Positions 63,294 through 64,000 of a DNA stretch of 64,000 bases are shown here, one piece after another (the first letter of the stretch is position 1; each line of letters opens with the position of its first letter). A model generated the notes under the pieces. It saw only the letters and a program-made list of their open reading frames with translations. It was not told the origin of the DNA and ran no database searches. Position numbers and translations under genes: made by a program. Source of the DNA: Dreissena polymorpha (taxonomy: Eukaryota > Mollusca > Bivalvia > Myida > Dreissenidae); assembly GCF_020536995.1 (NCBI RefSeq), contig NC_068366.1, positions 68,051,214 through 68,115,213 of the forward strand, in the 5' to 3' direction.

Positions 63294-63480
63294 CTTATAG
63301 TGTTTTATCCAGGCCGTTTTAGCGTGGCGCGGCGCCACGCCGCTTTTTTGAAGCGCCTCGTTGCCCCTTTCAAATCAAATCAGCGCCACGCTGCCCTTTT
63401 CAAAGGCCGCTGCCCTTTTCAAAGGCCGCGGCCCTGTTTTCCGCCGTGCGCGACCTTATTGATAACATCTTAATTGCCTC
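63294..63480. repeat. GC-rich palindromic repeat at the block breakpoint
   Basis: Contains gcgtggcgcggcgccacgc, an almost perfect palindrome, and a short tandem of gctgcccttttcaaaggccg. It begins exactly where the third EGF block stops matching the first two, which suggests an inserted element or a rearrangement junction. Confidence 0.55.
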
Positions 63481-64000
63481 TTAACCAAGCTTCTAAGCCG
63501 ACTATTATCAGCGAAGATTCGCGCGGTTGTGAATTCGTCATGCGTGAATAACCATGTGTCAATATCAATCGATAATTTCAGTGGCTTTGTAACACTAATC
63601 GGTCCGGATACAATCGTGCACAGTTATTTAGGAGACTTGATGAAAACCTCGATGTTATTCACGTGGAAATTGTGCATTTCATGCATAATTCAGTTATATC
63701 AAAACATTTATTTTTACGCGTAATTAAATTAAAAAAAACACCAGTTGTATCTGTAAAATATTGATTTGATTTCAATTTAATGCAAAACAGTTTTAAGTTA
63801 ATAAAAATTAATTTACAGGGCTTGCACTTTTGTCTTTTGTGTTTTTTACACATATGTTGACATGTCTATCCAATCTATATTAGTGTATTTTAACACTATA
63901 TAGCAGCCTTCCGTGGAAGGCAAAACCTATGACACATGTTAAGTATATTCGTCTATTATGTCTTTATTTTCGCTTTCGCTTTAAGATATATCCTCGGCGA
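63481..64000. other. Right edge, nothing recognised
   Basis: AT-rich with short open frames only. The EGF gene is expected to continue beyond the window. Confidence 0.4.

Overview
Eukaryotic genomic DNA, AT-rich, with long introns, GT/AG splice sites and very dense short repeats. The repeat families (palindromic non-autonomous DNA transposons, tRNA-derived SINEs, and 'gggggacata' and 'ctgtctgtctg' repeats) together with the protein matches suggest a bivalve mollusc, possibly a dreissenid mussel. The species call rests on recalled repeat character, not on a search.

Layout. (1) 1-2403: no gene seen. (2) 2404-7289, + strand: a two-exon gene for an unrecognised basic/acidic, low-complexity protein of about 564 aa. 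Its intron is full of repeats, including a 170-bp TA array. (3) 7290-14426: intergenic, with SINEs, inverted-repeat elements and a few weak exon-like stretches. (4) 14427-35130, + strand: a complete 19-exon RBM28 (Nop4-type) gene for an 828-aa nucleolar multi-RRM protein of ribosome and snRNP biogenesis. All exon phases join. The introns hold nearly every repeat family in the window. (5) 35131-45600: the RBM28 3' region, a possible orphan terminal exon, an unrecognised mobile-element-like ORF on the - strand (38196-39116), and a decayed Ty3/gypsy-type LTR retrotransposon fossil on the - strand (about 39763 to past 45500). (6) 45600-50700: repeat-rich, no gene recognised. (7) 50750 to the right edge, + strand: the 5' part of a secreted or extracellular multidomain gene: signal peptide + Cys-rich PAN/apple-like domain, a short Cys exon, a CCP/sushi domain, then a growing series of calcium-binding EGF exons, all phase 1-1. 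The gene runs off the window.

The most striking structure is in region 7. A genomic block of about 3.4-3.6 kb, made of a 69-bp minisatellite and three EGF exons, is tandemly repeated (two full blocks and the start of a third), so EGF exons are being added by block duplication. One block carries an hAT-like insertion whose empty site is preserved in its sister block, and the same block has lost half of one EGF exon by deletion. The minisatellite has a period divisible by three and a strong dyad, so it looks open on both strands although it is probably not coding.

In RBM28 the notable points are an extra RRM-like module not present in the human protein as recalled, a decoy copy of exon 6, a 3' tandem repeat that appears to have grown from the stop-codon region, and a transposon ending 14 bp from an exon. 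No prokaryotic feature, CRISPR array or intact functional tRNA gene was seen.
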